DNA of 64,000 bases from Pseudomonas sp. PDM04 (GCF_014851765.1 NZ_JACVAI010000006.1:310001-374000), one strand, 5' to 3'; shown: positions 8,950-17,817, counted from the first letter of the stretch. Numbers and translations are program-made. Notes: generated by a model not told the origin, from the letters alone.

Positions 8950-10167
8950 CTAGAAACAGGTTTCCATGGTCTCGATCACGGTCAGTTGGTCATCCACCAG
9001 GCAGCCGATGCGCCACTTGTCGAACGTCAGGCACGGGTGCGAGGTGCCGAAGGACACAATGTCCCCCACGCGCAATTCCACGCCCGGCGCCACGCTCATG
9101 AACGCATGCTGGTCCATCACCGCCGTCACCTTGCAGGCGCTGACGTCATCGCCCTTCGCCGGCACTACGCCGGCCTTGTAGCGCAGCAGCGGAACCGGCA
9201 GGCCAGCGTCATAGGCCACGTCGCGCTTACCCAGGGCCACCACGGCAAACCCCGGCTCCGGCAACGATTGCACGTGCGCCCAGATTTCCAGGGCCGGGCG
9301 CAGGCCTTCGTGCAGGTCGCTGCGGCGGTCGAGCACGCAGCATTGCGCTTCCTTGTAGATGCCATGGTCGTGCGCCACGTAGCTGCCGGGACGCAACACG
9401 CTGAGGAATCGCCCGCCAGCGTTCTGCGCTTCGAAGGACTCGGCGATCAGGTCGTACCAGGCCGAACCCGACGCGGTGATGATCGGCTTGGCAACGGAGA
9501 AGGCGCCGCTGTCCTGCAACTGCACCGCCAGGCGTACCAGCGAAGCTGCGAATTGACGAATGCCGCTGACGGCGTGATCGCCGTGAATCACCCCTTCGTA
9601 GCCTTCGATCCCGGTCAAGGCCAGGGATGGCTGGGCGTCGATGGCCTTGGCCAGGTCGAGGACTTCCTGCTCGGTGCGGCAGCCGCAACGACCGCCGACC
9701 ACGCCGTACTCGATCATCACGTTCAGGCGAACGCCACGGGAAGCGAAATACGCCCCCAGGTCCGCGACGTTGTCCGGGTGATCGACCATGCAGTAGAAGT
9801 CGAAGGTCGGGTCGGCCAGCAGGTCTGCAATCAAGGCCATGTTGGCGGTACCGACCAGTTGGTTGGCCATCAACACCCGGCGCACGCCATGGGCATACGC
9901 CGCACGGGTTTGCGTGGCGCTGGCCAGGGTGATGCCCCAGGCGCCGGCGTCCAGTTGGCGGCGAAACAGCGCCGGGGTCATGCTGGTCTTGCCGTGGGGC
10001 GCAAGCTGCGCACCGCTGTTGCTGACGAAGGTCTGCATCCAGTGGATGTTGTGTTCCAGCGCTTCACGGTGCAGCACCAGCGCCGGCAGGCTGACGTCGC
10101 GCACCAGATGGTCGCCGATGTGGGCAAAGCCTTTTTCCACGGCGGCAGTGTTTCGGGCAGTAGGCAT
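8950..10167 (-). CDS. Fold-type III PLP enzyme, probable D-glucosaminate dehydratase (D-serine dehydratase/D-threonine aldolase family)
   Basis: A 405-residue alanine-racemase-fold PLP enzyme. Lys60 in PHGKTSM is the expected Schiff-base lysine, and His377/Cys379 in the SHPC motif are the expected divalent-metal ligands of the D-serine dehydratase / D-threonine aldolase family. General annotation would be amino acid deaminase. The neighbourhood argues for D-glucosaminate ammonia-lyase: the product of that reaction is 2-keto-3-deoxygluconate, and the next gene is KDG kinase. A RidA protein, which clears the enamine/imine intermediates such enzymes release, is encoded just upstream. Published P. 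fluorescens glucosaminate dehydratase is, as I recall, a Mn-dependent PLP enzyme with side aldolase activity, which agrees with this family. Substrate assignment is inference. Confidence 0.8.
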   Translation of the reverse strand: MPTARNTAAVEKGFAHIGDHLVRDVSLPALVLHREALEHNIHWMQTFVSNSGAQLAPHGKTSMTPALFRRQLDAGAWGITLASATQTRAAYAHGVRRVLMANQLVGTANMALIADLLADPTFDFYCMVDHPDNVADLGAYFASRGVRLNVMIEYGVVGGRCGCRTEQEVLDLAKAIDAQPSLALTGIEGYEGVIHGDHAVSGIRQFAASLVRLAVQLQDSGAFSVAKPIITASGSAWYDLIAESFEAQNAGGRFLSVLRPGSYVAHDHGIYKEAQCCVLDRRSDLHEGLRPALEIWAHVQSLPEPGFAVVALGKRDVAYDAGLPVPLLRYKAGVVPAKGDDVSACKVTAVMDQHAFMSVAPGVELRVGDIVSFGTSHPCLTFDKWRIGCLVDDQLTVIETMETCF

Positions 10168-10206
10168 GGTCGAGCTCCTCGCATTCGCGGCCGCAGGCAG
10201 CCGCTG

Positions 10207-10971
10207 TTATTCGTTGATACGCCGGGCGAGGCTGTTGGCGCTGTCGATCAGCACCCGGCGATAGTCGTTGTAATTGTTCTTCGCATCGGCCCGGGGCGCG
10301 ACGATGCACAGGGTCGCGATGGCGACGCCGTTGGCGTCCCTGACCGGCGCGGCAAAGCAATGGGTGAAGGTGTCGGCGACGCTGTCGAAGGAGAAAAAGC
10401 CATCGATGCCGGCCTGGCGGATTTCACCGAGAAACTGCTCCAGCGGCAGGCGTTCGCCGTCCGGCAGGATGAAGTCGTCGGGGTCGATCAGGTCGACGAT
10501 GGCCTGGTCGCTGAGGTGTGCCAGCAACAGGCGACCGGACGCGGTCCAGGGAATCGGCGCATTTTCACCAATGTCCGAAGAGATGCGGAAATGCCGCTCG
10601 CCCTCTTTCATCAGGGCCACCGTGTATTTGCGCCCGTTGAGCAGGCACATCTGCGCGGTTTCGCGGGTCTGGCTGACGATTTCCTGCAAGGCATGGTCGG
10701 CCTCGCGGGTCAGGTCGAAATGACGCAGATGCGCCTGCCCGAGAAAATACAGCTGACGGCCTAGGTAGACATGACCTTCCTTGCCCACGGGCTCGAGGAT
10801 CCGCCGTTCCAGTAGCGAGGCCACCAGTTCGTAGACCGTGGACTTTGGGCTGCCGATGCCGCTGGCGATGTCATTGGGGCGCAGCGGCTGGCCGATCTCC
10901 TTGAGGAAATCGAGAATATCGAACGCCCGGTCCAGACCCCGGGCCCGGCGTTTGATGGTGTCTTCGGTCAT
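10207..10971 (-). CDS. IclR-family transcriptional regulator
   Basis: A 254-residue regulator. An N-terminal winged helix-turn-helix (RAFDILDFLKEIGQPL, then IGSPKSTVYELVASL as recognition helix) is followed by the IclR effector-binding domain (ETAQMCLLNG, PIPWTASGRLLLAHL, FAAPVRDANGVAIATLCIVAP). It is encoded between ridA and the dehydratase on the same strand as the transporter, so it most likely controls this cluster in response to a sugar acid. A candidate operator is the inverted repeat ahead of the binding-protein gene at 14684-14723. Confidence 0.9.
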   Translation of the reverse strand: MTEDTIKRRARGLDRAFDILDFLKEIGQPLRPNDIASGIGSPKSTVYELVASLLERRILEPVGKEGHVYLGRQLYFLGQAHLRHFDLTREADHALQEIVSQTRETAQMCLLNGRKYTVALMKEGERHFRISSDIGENAPIPWTASGRLLLAHLSDQAIVDLIDPDDFILPDGERLPLEQFLGEIRQAGIDGFFSFDSVADTFTHCFAAPVRDANGVAIATLCIVAPRADAKNNYNDYRRVLIDSANSLARRINE

Positions 10972-11058
10972 GTCAGTGGATCCCCTTCAAAATGCCGGGA
11001 GTTTAACCAGAGTGCGGTGACGACTGTTAGGCCGTCATCGCGGCGATGGGGGCCACGC

Positions 11059-11448
11059 TCAGGCCTTTTTCTTGTAGGCGATGCAGTCGATCTCGACCTT
11101 GCAGTCCACCATCATGCTCGCCTGCACACAGGCCCGCGCCGGGGCGTGCTCGGGTTTGAAGTACTCGGAGAACACCTTGTTGAAACTCCAGAAGTCCCGC
11201 GGGTCCTCCAGCCAGACGCCGGCACGCACGACGTCTTCCAGGCCATAACCGGCCTCTTCGAGAATGGCGATCAGGTTTTTCATGGTCTGGTGAGTCTGCT
11301 CGACAATGCCGCCCACAATGATTTCGCCATCCACCGCCGGCACTTGCCCGGACACATGCAGCCAGCCATCGGCTTCAACGGCGCGGGCGAATGGACGGGG
11401 CTGGCCGCCACCGGCGCTGCTGCCGGTGCCGTAACGGGTAATGCTCAT
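11059..11448 (-). CDS. RidA-family enamine/imine deaminase
   Basis: A 129-residue YjgF/YER057c/UK114-fold protein, with GWLHVSGQVPAVDG, EQTHQTMKNLIAILEEAG, VRAGVWLEDPRDF and ARACVQASMMVDCKVEIDCIAY. The Arg in the ARACVQ segment corresponds to the residue that binds the 2-imino-acid carboxylate in active RidA proteins. It lies directly after the ABC importer ATPase gene and before the IclR and dehydratase genes, so it plausibly hydrolyses the 2-enamine/2-imine intermediates of the dehydratase. Confidence 0.88.
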   Translation of the reverse strand: MSITRYGTGSSAGGGQPRPFARAVEADGWLHVSGQVPAVDGEIIVGGIVEQTHQTMKNLIAILEEAGYGLEDVVRAGVWLEDPRDFWSFNKVFSEYFKPEHAPARACVQASMMVDCKVEIDCIAYKKKA

Positions 11449-11488
11449 GAGTGTTTCTCCTGATTGAAAAATGAATAGGTTCTGACGG

Positions 11489-12283
11489 TCAAAACCGCGT
11501 GTTCTTGAGAAACTCGGCCAGACGCGGGGATTGCGGGCGTTCGAACAGCTCCTCGGGTGGGCCCTGCTCTTCGATACGCCCCTGATTCATGAACACGATC
11601 TTGTCCGAAACCTCGAACGCGAAACGCATTTCGTGGGTCACCAGCAGCATGGTCATGCCTTCATCGGCCAGCCCCTTGATCACGTTCAGCACCTCGCCGA
11701 CCAGTTCCGGGTCGAGGGCCGAGGTGACTTCGTCGAACAGCATCAGGCTGGGGTTCATCGCAATGGCCCGGGCAATCGCCACGCGCTGTTGCTGACCACC
11801 CGACAACTGACCGGGAAAGTGATTGCGCCGCTCCAGCAGGCCGACACGCTCCAGCCATTTCTCCGCCAGCGCCACGGCCTCGTCCTTGTGCAGCTTCTTG
11901 ACTTTCAACAGCCCCAGCGTGACGTTCTGCAGCGCGGTGAGGTGCGGGAACAGGTTGAACTGCTGGAACGCCATGCCGGTCATGGCCCGATGGCGGGCGA
12001 TGACTTTTTCCGGGTGCCTGACGCGCTTGCCGTTGACCTCGTCATAGCCGATGGATTCGCCATCGAGCACGATCTGCCCGCCCTGGAACTCTTCGAGCAT
12101 GTTCACGCAGCGCAGCAACGTGGTCTTGCCTGAGCCGCTGGAGCCGATCAGCGTCACGACATTGCCGCGCTGCATGGTCAGGTCCACGCCCTTGAGCACT
12201 TCGAGCTTGCCGTACTGCTTGTGCAGGCCACGGATATCCAGCAACGGTTGGCCGTTTTGAGGGTTGGTTGAAGATTGAGTCAT
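11489..12283 (-). CDS. Amino-acid-type ABC importer ATPase (probable glucosaminate importer)
   Basis: A 264-residue nucleotide-binding subunit of the polar-amino-acid transporter class. Walker A is GSSGSGKTT, the signature is LSGGQQQRVAIARA, Walker B is LMLFDEVTSALDP and the switch His is in LVTHEM. It overlaps the upstream permease by 4 bases (start codon over stop codon), so the two are translationally coupled. Its place between transport genes and ridA suggests the substrate is the amino sugar acid processed by the downstream enzymes. Confidence 0.92.
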   Translation of the reverse strand: MTQSSTNPQNGQPLLDIRGLHKQYGKLEVLKGVDLTMQRGNVVTLIGSSGSGKTTLLRCVNMLEEFQGGQIVLDGESIGYDEVNGKRVRHPEKVIARHRAMTGMAFQQFNLFPHLTALQNVTLGLLKVKKLHKDEAVALAEKWLERVGLLERRNHFPGQLSGGQQQRVAIARAIAMNPSLMLFDEVTSALDPELVGEVLNVIKGLADEGMTMLLVTHEMRFAFEVSDKIVFMNQGRIEEQGPPEELFERPQSPRLAEFLKNTRF

Positions 12284-12942
12284 GGCAAGGCCACCCGCTT
12301 TTCAATGTGCCGGCCGAGTAATTCGATGGCGTAGTTGATGACGAAGAACAGAAATCCGGCGAACAGGTAAAACTCCAGGGTCATGAAAGTCCGGGCAATG
12401 ATCTGCTGGGTGCTGAGCAGCAGCTCGGCGACGCCGATCACCGACAACAGGGTCGAGGCCTTGACGATCTCGGTCGAGGAGTTGACCCAGGTCGGCAGGA
12501 TCTGCCGCAAGGCCTGGGGCAACAGCACGTAACCCAGCGCCTGATAGAACGTCAGGCCGATGGCCTTGCTCGCCTCCATCTGCCCGCTGGGCAAGGCTTG
12601 CAGCGCGCCGCGCACGATCTCGGCGACGTGGGAACCGCAGAACAACGTCAGCCCCAGCGCCCCCGCCTGGAACGCGCTGATCTTCCAGCCCAGGGCCGGC
12701 GCCATGTAGAAGCAGGCCAGCACCAGCACGAACACCGGCGTGCCGCGAATCAGGTCAACGTAGAAACGAAACGGCGCGCGCATCCAGAATTTGCCGTAGG
12801 TCAGCACCAGGCCGGCGACGATGCCGACCATCGTGCCCAACAGGATCGCCAGGGCCGAGACCTGCACGCTGGTCAGAAAGCCTTGCCACAACGGTTCGCG
12901 GGCAACCCATAACTCATGCAACCAACTGGGTGATTCGTACAT
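12280..12942 (-). CDS. ABC importer permease, HisM/GlnP type (second permease)
   Basis: A 220-residue integral membrane protein with about five membrane segments and the EAA-type cytoplasmic loop (EASKAIGLTFYQALGYVLLPQALRQ). It pairs with the adjacent 220-residue permease, 8 bases away, to form the membrane dimer of a polar amino-acid-type importer. Confidence 0.92.
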   Translation of the reverse strand: MYESPSWLHELWVAREPLWQGFLTSVQVSALAILLGTMVGIVAGLVLTYGKFWMRAPFRFYVDLIRGTPVFVLVLACFYMAPALGWKISAFQAGALGLTLFCGSHVAEIVRGALQALPSGQMEASKAIGLTFYQALGYVLLPQALRQILPTWVNSSTEIVKASTLLSVIGVAELLLSTQQIIARTFMTLEFYLFAGFLFFVINYAIELLGRHIEKRVALP

Positions 12943-12950
12943 GGGGCCTC

Positions 12951-13613
12951 CTAACGGCGGATCGCCAGGCGCTGCTCGAGGTAACGCAGCATCATGGCAA
13001 TGAGGTAACAGGCCGCAACATAGAGCGCTGTGGTCACCAGCCAGGTTTCAATCACCCGGTAGCTCTCGACATTGATCTTGCGCGCGTAATAGGTCAGCTC
13101 CGGCACGGCGATCGCCGCCGCCAGCGAGGTGTCCTTGAACAGCGAAATGAAGTTGTTCGACAGCGCCGGCAACACATTGCGCAGCATCACCGGCACGGTG
13201 ACGTAAGCCTTGACCTGCCACTCCCCCAGGCCGATGGCCAGGCCGGCTTCGCGCTGGCCCTTGGGAATGCTCAGCAACCCACCGCGAAACACCTCGGTCA
13301 GGTACGCCCCGGCATACAGCGACAGGGTGATGATGAACGAGGGAATCTTGTCCAGGCGAATGCCCAGGCTCGGCAAGGCAAAGTAGATCAACAGGATCAA
13401 CACCAGAATCGGCGTGTTGCGGATCACCGTCACATACACCGACGCCAGCACCCGAAGCACGCGATGCCTGGACAACAAGGCAAACGCCATCATCAGGCCG
13501 ATCACGCAGCCGATGGCGATCGACAGCAGTGCCAGTTGCAAGCCCAGGCCGAGCCCCACCAGCAAGGTGTCGAAGTCGCGCCACACGGCCGCAAAGTTCA
13601 ACTGATAGTTCAT
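12951..13613 (-). CDS. ABC importer permease, HisQ/GlnP type (first permease)
   Basis: A 220-residue membrane protein with hydrophobic segments (LLSIAIGCVIGLMMAFAL, TPILVLILLIYFAL and others) and an EAA loop (REAGLAIGLGEWQVKAYVTVPVMLR). It is the partner of the downstream permease. A gap of 198 bases separates it from the binding-protein gene. I saw no strong terminator there, only a weakly structured stretch, so the five genes can form one transcript with attenuation possible between them. Confidence 0.92.
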   Translation of the reverse strand: MNYQLNFAAVWRDFDTLLVGLGLGLQLALLSIAIGCVIGLMMAFALLSRHRVLRVLASVYVTVIRNTPILVLILLIYFALPSLGIRLDKIPSFIITLSLYAGAYLTEVFRGGLLSIPKGQREAGLAIGLGEWQVKAYVTVPVMLRNVLPALSNNFISLFKDTSLAAAIAVPELTYYARKINVESYRVIETWLVTTALYVAACYLIAMMLRYLEQRLAIRR

Positions 13614-13811
13614 GGTCAGCAGTACCTTGAGCGGGGGCGATGCAACATCGACTCCCGCTCTTCATTCAACAATCGGAAACGTCGCGAGCGAAGGAAAGAC
13701 AAGGCGAAAACGGGCGAGTAACGGCCAGGGGCGCGCCCGACTTGACCTCAGTCAATGAGCCTTTCAAGCCTGTTTTCAACGCAGTGTTTCGCGCGCAGCC
13801 CGCAGCAGTTT

Positions 13812-14660
13812 TCATTTGAATTCGACCGGGAAGCCAATCGCCGGGGTCGGCAGGTCGACACCGAACCACTGCTTGAAGGACGCCGCGTAGGCCGGGAACT
13901 CGACGCCGGTCATGGCTTCATGCAAGGCAGTGTTGACGAAGTTCAGCCAGTCCTGGTCGCCGCGTTTGACCGCACAGGCGTAGGTCTGCGGGCTCCAGGC
14001 GTAAGCCGGGCTGCGGTAACGGCCAGGGTTCTGCACCATCAGGTACTTGACCGACGACTGATCGGTCGCCGCAGCATCGGCGCGGCCGGAGTTCACGGCC
14101 TGATACATCAGGTCCACGCTGTCGTACTGGTCGACCTTGGCCTTGGGCAGCGCCTGATGCACCAGTTCCTCGGCGTAGACGTTTTGCAGCACGGCCACGG
14201 TAACGCTGTCCCCGGCGGCTTTGAGGTCTTCGATTTCCTTGTACTTGCTGTTGGCCGGCAGCAGCAGACCGACACCTTCGCGGTAGTACGGCAAGGTGAA
14301 TGCCACTTGCTGGGCACGACTGGCGGTGACGGTGATGAACTGGCAACTGATGTCGACCTTGTCGGTCAGCAGGTTGGGAATCCGGGCATCGGAGGACTGC
14401 ACTACGTACTCAACCTTGTCCGGATCGTTGAACAGCCCCTTGGCAATCATGTGACCGATGTCGATATCGAACCCTTGCAACTTGCCGTCCGCTCCCTGGA
14501 AGTGCCACGGCGCGTTGGTACTGCCCGTCCCGACGATCAGTTTTCCGCGGGCCAGCACACTGTCCAGCTTGCTGTCTGCCGCCTGGGCCACGCCCATGGC
14601 AGCAGCCGAAGCTGCAAAAAGAAAAACACACGCTTTGAACAAGGAAGGTCGGCGACGCAT
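13812..14660 (-). CDS. Periplasmic family-3 solute-binding protein (probable glucosaminate binding)
   Basis: A 282-residue exported binding protein. The signal peptide MRRRPSLFK...GVAQA is followed by a family-3 (SBP_bac_3) fold: LIVGTGSTNAPWHF, FDIDIGHMIAKGLF, TDKVDISCQFITVTASRAQQVAFTLPYYREG, GRADAAATDQSSVKYL. The ATG at 14660 was chosen because AGGAG lies 8 bases upstream; a GTG three codons earlier would sit on top of that ribosome-binding site. It is the first gene of the transporter cluster. Unusually among such proteins, the ligand is predicted from neighbours to be a sugar acid amine and not a proteinogenic amino acid. Confidence 0.88.
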   Translation of the reverse strand: MRRRPSLFKACVFLFAASAAAMGVAQAADSKLDSVLARGKLIVGTGSTNAPWHFQGADGKLQGFDIDIGHMIAKGLFNDPDKVEYVVQSSDARIPNLLTDKVDISCQFITVTASRAQQVAFTLPYYREGVGLLLPANSKYKEIEDLKAAGDSVTVAVLQNVYAEELVHQALPKAKVDQYDSVDLMYQAVNSGRADAAATDQSSVKYLMVQNPGRYRSPAYAWSPQTYACAVKRGDQDWLNFVNTALHEAMTGVEFPAYAASFKQWFGVDLPTPAIGFPVEFK

Positions 14661-14683
14661 GGCAAGCACTCCTGAAGGATGGC

Positions 14684-14723
14684 TATTCCGTTATACCGGA
14701 ACTTGGTATGTAACAACGGAATA
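14684..14723. promoter_or_regulatory. Candidate IclR operator ahead of the transporter operon
   Basis: TATTCCGTT at 14684-14692 is mirrored by AACGGAATA at 14715-14723. Nested inside is TTCCG-N6-CGGAA at 14686-14701, a spacing typical of IclR-family sites. The site is 24 bases upstream of the binding-protein start, where a repressor would block transcription. The IclR gene of this cluster is the obvious candidate binder. Confidence 0.5.
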
Positions 14724-14938
14724 GGCAGCAGAAAGTGTGCCACAGGTTGCTGCCGGCCGGGAGGGGAATTTGAAAAGTGTTTGGAATCAGGAAGATGAGA
14801 TGAAGTGCGAGCAATGCGTGACGCAACGGCACGGCGGCATAGCGCTACCGTTGGCCACAGTGGGGCGGGTATTTGCACCACAATGGCTCGTGAGCGGGTT
14901 GTTGGAGGTCTCGCCGCGCCCACAGCCGGGATGCCTCC

Positions 14939-15031
14939 CCTGTGGGCGCGAGCCTACTCGCGGTTGCGGCGAGCCAGTCAATCAGCATCGTTGTAAGGTG
15001 CCACCGCCTTCGCGAGCAGGCTCGCTCCCAC
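14939..15031. repeat. REP doublet in a 373-base intergenic region
   Basis: TGTGGGCGCGAGCCTACTCGCGGT and the inverse TTCGCGAGCAGGCTCGCTCCCAC flank a spacer of about 45 bases. Between the binding-protein start (14660) and the TerC gene end (15034), the sequence holds only the candidate operator (14684-14723), about 200 bases with no recognised element, and this doublet. Confidence 0.85.
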
Positions 15032-15033
15032 CA

Positions 15034-16593
15034 TTACGGGTCGATACGCGCCAGTAACACCCGCGTTACCCGGCGCTCCTCCACCGACATCACGGTCATC
15101 CGCCAACCGGCCCACTCATGGCTGTCGCCAATCATCGGCAGACGGTCCAGCAGGCTCACCACCAGCCCGGCGAGGGTCTGGTAGTCGTCGGTCGGTTCTG
15201 CGGCAAAACCGGTGCGCTGGCGCACCCGGGCCAGGTTCATCGCACCGCTGACGACGAAACCGCCCTGCTCTTCGACCACGTCCGGGCCTTCGATTTCGCT
15301 GGCATCCGGTAGCTCGCCGGCAATCGATTCGAGGATGTCGGTCATGGTCAGCACCCCGACGAAGTCGCCGAATTCATTGACCACGAAGGCAATGTGGGTC
15401 GACGCCTTGCGCATCTGCTCCAGGGCATTGAGGATCGAATAACTGTCCAGCAGGTTGATGGCCTGGCGCGCCAGATGAGCCAGGTCCGGTTCGTTACCCG
15501 CCAGGTACTCCTTGAGCAGCTCCTTCTTGTGCACGAAGCCCAATGGCTCATCCACTGCGCCCTCACGGATCAGCGGCAACCGTGAGTAGGACGAATGCAT
15601 CAGTCGCGTACGAATGGTCTCCGCATCATCGGTCAGATCAATGTGATCGACATCCGCGCGCACGGTCATCAACGTACGGATCGGGCGCTCTGCCAATTGC
15701 AGCACGCCACTGATCATCACCCGTTCGCGGCGGTCGAACAGCTCTTCGCCCGGCGCTTCGCCGTTGTCGAGCATATCGGCGATTTCCTCGCCCACCTCCT
15801 CCACCGCCAGTTTGCGTCCGCCGAGCAAGCGCATCACCGCATGTGCAGTCCGTTCGCGCAGGGGTCGCAGGCCTTGCATGGAGCGCTTGCGCCTGGCGCG
15901 GGCAATCTGGTTGAACACCTCGATCAGGATCGAGAACCCGATGGCCGCGTACAGGTAGCCTTTGGGAATGTGGAAACCCAGGCCTTCGGCGGTCAGCGCA
16001 AAGCCGATCATCATCAGGAAGCCCAGGCACAACATGATCACCGTCGGGTGCGCGTTGACGAAGCGCGTCAGCGGTTTGCTGGCAACGATCATCAGGCCGA
16101 TGGAAATGATCACCGCGATCATCATCACCGACAACTCATCGACCATGCCCACGGCGGTGATCACCGCATCCAGGGAGAACACCGCATCGAGCACCACGAT
16201 CTGCGCCACGATGGGCCAGAACAAGGCATAAGTGGTGCTGGCCGAGCGCTCGCCGACATGGCCCTCGAGGCGTTCGTGCAATTCCATCGTGGCCTTGAAC
16301 AGCAGGAACACGCCGCCGAACAGCATGATCAGGTCACGTCCGGAGAAGCTCTTGTCGAACACCTCGAACAACGGCTGGGTCAAGGTCACCAGCCAGGAAA
16401 TGCTCGCCAGCAGGCCGAGCCGCATGATCAGCGCCAGGGACAAACCGATGATGCGCGCACGGTCGCGCTGCTCGGGGGGCAGTTTGTCCGCAAGGATGGC
16501 GATAAACACCAGGTTGTCGATGCCGAGCACCAGCTCCAGCACGATCAAAGTCAACAGGCCCAGCCAGGCGGTGGGGTCAGCGATCCATTCCAT
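15034..16593 (-). CDS. TerC-family membrane protein with CBS and CorC_HlyC domains (YoaE/YegH type)
   Basis: A 519-residue protein in three parts. A TerC-like membrane domain (about residues 1-240) carries the conserved acidic LELVLGIDNLVFIAIL and VVLDAVFSLDAVITAVGM segments. A CBS pair follows (RTLMTVRADVDHIDL through FVVNEFGDFVGVLTMTDILESI, about 300-430). The C-terminal CorC_HlyC/transporter-associated domain (about 445-519) ends VTRVLLARIDP. The family is linked to metal ion export or metallation of exported proteins; the substrate is not visible. It is transcribed alone. I looked for a yybP-ykoY manganese riboswitch upstream and did not recognise one. Confidence 0.88.
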   Translation of the reverse strand: MEWIADPTAWLGLLTLIVLELVLGIDNLVFIAILADKLPPEQRDRARIIGLSLALIMRLGLLASISWLVTLTQPLFEVFDKSFSGRDLIMLFGGVFLLFKATMELHERLEGHVGERSASTTYALFWPIVAQIVVLDAVFSLDAVITAVGMVDELSVMMIAVIISIGLMIVASKPLTRFVNAHPTVIMLCLGFLMMIGFALTAEGLGFHIPKGYLYAAIGFSILIEVFNQIARARRKRSMQGLRPLRERTAHAVMRLLGGRKLAVEEVGEEIADMLDNGEAPGEELFDRRERVMISGVLQLAERPIRTLMTVRADVDHIDLTDDAETIRTRLMHSSYSRLPLIREGAVDEPLGFVHKKELLKEYLAGNEPDLAHLARQAINLLDSYSILNALEQMRKASTHIAFVVNEFGDFVGVLTMTDILESIAGELPDASEIEGPDVVEEQGGFVVSGAMNLARVRQRTGFAAEPTDDYQTLAGLVVSLLDRLPMIGDSHEWAGWRMTVMSVEERRVTRVLLARIDP

Positions 16594-16926
16594 AAAAATT
16601 TCTCGATCCGTTCGTCAATTCAGAATGCCGGGCACGGCAAGGCGCGGCGCAAGGGCCGTGGAGTTGTCATGTCAAAGGTATTGAGTCGTCGAAAGACCGG
16701 GTGTTTCACGTACGTGACGCGCGCGCATTGGCGCGAGGGGAAAGGGTAACTGGGAGGCTCCGAGAGGGTGTTCATGCAGATCCTGAAAGGAAAAAGGCCT
16801 TGAAGCGTACAAGGGAAACCGACTTTTCCCACAGCTGGAAATCATTACAAAATCTGTAGAAGTACCGACTTGAACAAGACTATCGCGAGCAGGCTCACTC
16901 CCGCAGTGAATCTGCTCGCGATGCCT
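16594..16926. other. Intergenic region of 333 bases with a short REP
   Basis: It separates the TerC gene from the LysR gene; both genes are on the reverse strand. The part nearest the LysR gene has a compact REP doublet at 16881-16925 (TATCGCGAGCAGGCTC facing CTGCTCGCGATG). The rest must hold the TerC promoter and leader. A frame opening at 16749 lacks codon support, and I see no convincing RNA element. Confidence 0.6.
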
Positions 16927-17793
16927 TCAGCGGTTACTGGCCCGCTGGATATACCGCACCACGGCCGCTGACTTCTCGAACCGTCGATGAATCAACGACA
17001 GCCACGAACTGGCCTCGCTCCCCTTGATCGGCCGGTACACCACACCGGGCAAGCCCACATGGCCGACCACCGACTCAGGCACCACGGCCACGCCTTGCCC
17101 CAGGGACACCAGTGCCAGCACCGCCACCAGCCCACCCGGTTGCGCCCCCAGCTTCGGCGCAAATCCGCCCTCGGCGGCCACTTGCAGGGTGCCGCTGATC
17201 TGCTCCGGCAGGATGAAAGTCTCGCCTTGCAGATGCTCCGGCCCAATCTCGCTCAAACGGCACAACCAGGACTCGCCCGGCAGCGCCAACACGAAGCCTT
17301 CGGCATCCAGGCGGATGGCTTCAAGGCCTTCGGGCAAGGTCATGGGCGATCGGACGTAACCGATATCGAAGCGCCCCTCGAGCACCATCGCCGGCAACGA
17401 CGCCATGGGATATTCGCGCACGTTGAGGCTGACGTCCGGGCACTCGCGACTGAACACCTGCACCTGCTTTTGCAGCAATCCTGAATACACCGCCGAGGCC
17501 ACGTAGCCCAATTCGATGTGCCCGATCTCCCCGCGTCCGGCGCGCTGGGCGTTTTGCTGGGCGTATTCGAATTGGCGCACGGTCGCCTCGGCTTCGACCA
17601 TCAGGGCCGCGCCCGCCTCGGTCAGGCTGACTTCCCGGGTCTGGCGCACGAACAACCGGGTGCCGAGTTCGTTTTCCATGTCCTGGATCTGCCGGGTCAG
17701 TGTCGGCGGCGCGATACCGAGTTGCTCAGCGGCGCGGGTGAAGTTGCCCTGCCGCGCAACGGCCAGAAAATAGCGGAAATGCCGGATATCCAT
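16927..17793 (-). CDS. LysR-family transcriptional regulator
   Basis: A 288-residue LysR regulator. The N-terminal helix-turn-helix is FLAVARQGNFTRAAEQLGIAPPTLTRQIQDMENELGTRLFVR, followed by the periplasmic-binding-protein-like effector domain (IELGYVASAVYSGLLQKQV onward). It is divergent from an MFS drug-type exporter, 103 bases away to the small leader frame, the standard arrangement of a LysR regulator with its target. An inverted repeat at 17799-17817, right at its own start, is a candidate autoregulatory site. Confidence 0.92.
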   Translation of the reverse strand: MDIRHFRYFLAVARQGNFTRAAEQLGIAPPTLTRQIQDMENELGTRLFVRQTREVSLTEAGAALMVEAEATVRQFEYAQQNAQRAGRGEIGHIELGYVASAVYSGLLQKQVQVFSRECPDVSLNVREYPMASLPAMVLEGRFDIGYVRSPMTLPEGLEAIRLDAEGFVLALPGESWLCRLSEIGPEHLQGETFILPEQISGTLQVAAEGGFAPKLGAQPGGLVAVLALVSLGQGVAVVPESVVGHVGLPGVVYRPIKGSEASSWLSLIHRRFEKSAAVVRYIQRASNR

Positions 17794-17798
17794 GGTTG

Positions 17799-17817
17799 CA
17801 TTAGCTCAAAGGTAATG
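17799..17817. promoter_or_regulatory. Candidate LysR-box between the regulator and MFS genes
   Basis: CATTA and TAATG form a perfect inverted repeat around a 9-base spacer, giving the T-N11-A form expected for a LysR site. It is only 6 bases upstream of the LysR start codon and about 80 bases upstream of the MFS leader. Confidence 0.4.

Noticed and set aside
15595..16749. 384-codon forward frame opposite the TerC-type gene
   Set aside because: Shadow of a well-supported membrane protein; His/Gln-rich composition and no recognisable domain.
16594..16880. yybP-ykoY manganese riboswitch ahead of the TerC-type gene
   Set aside because: Considered because such riboswitches precede TerC genes, but the conserved junction sequences were not recognised on the reverse strand.
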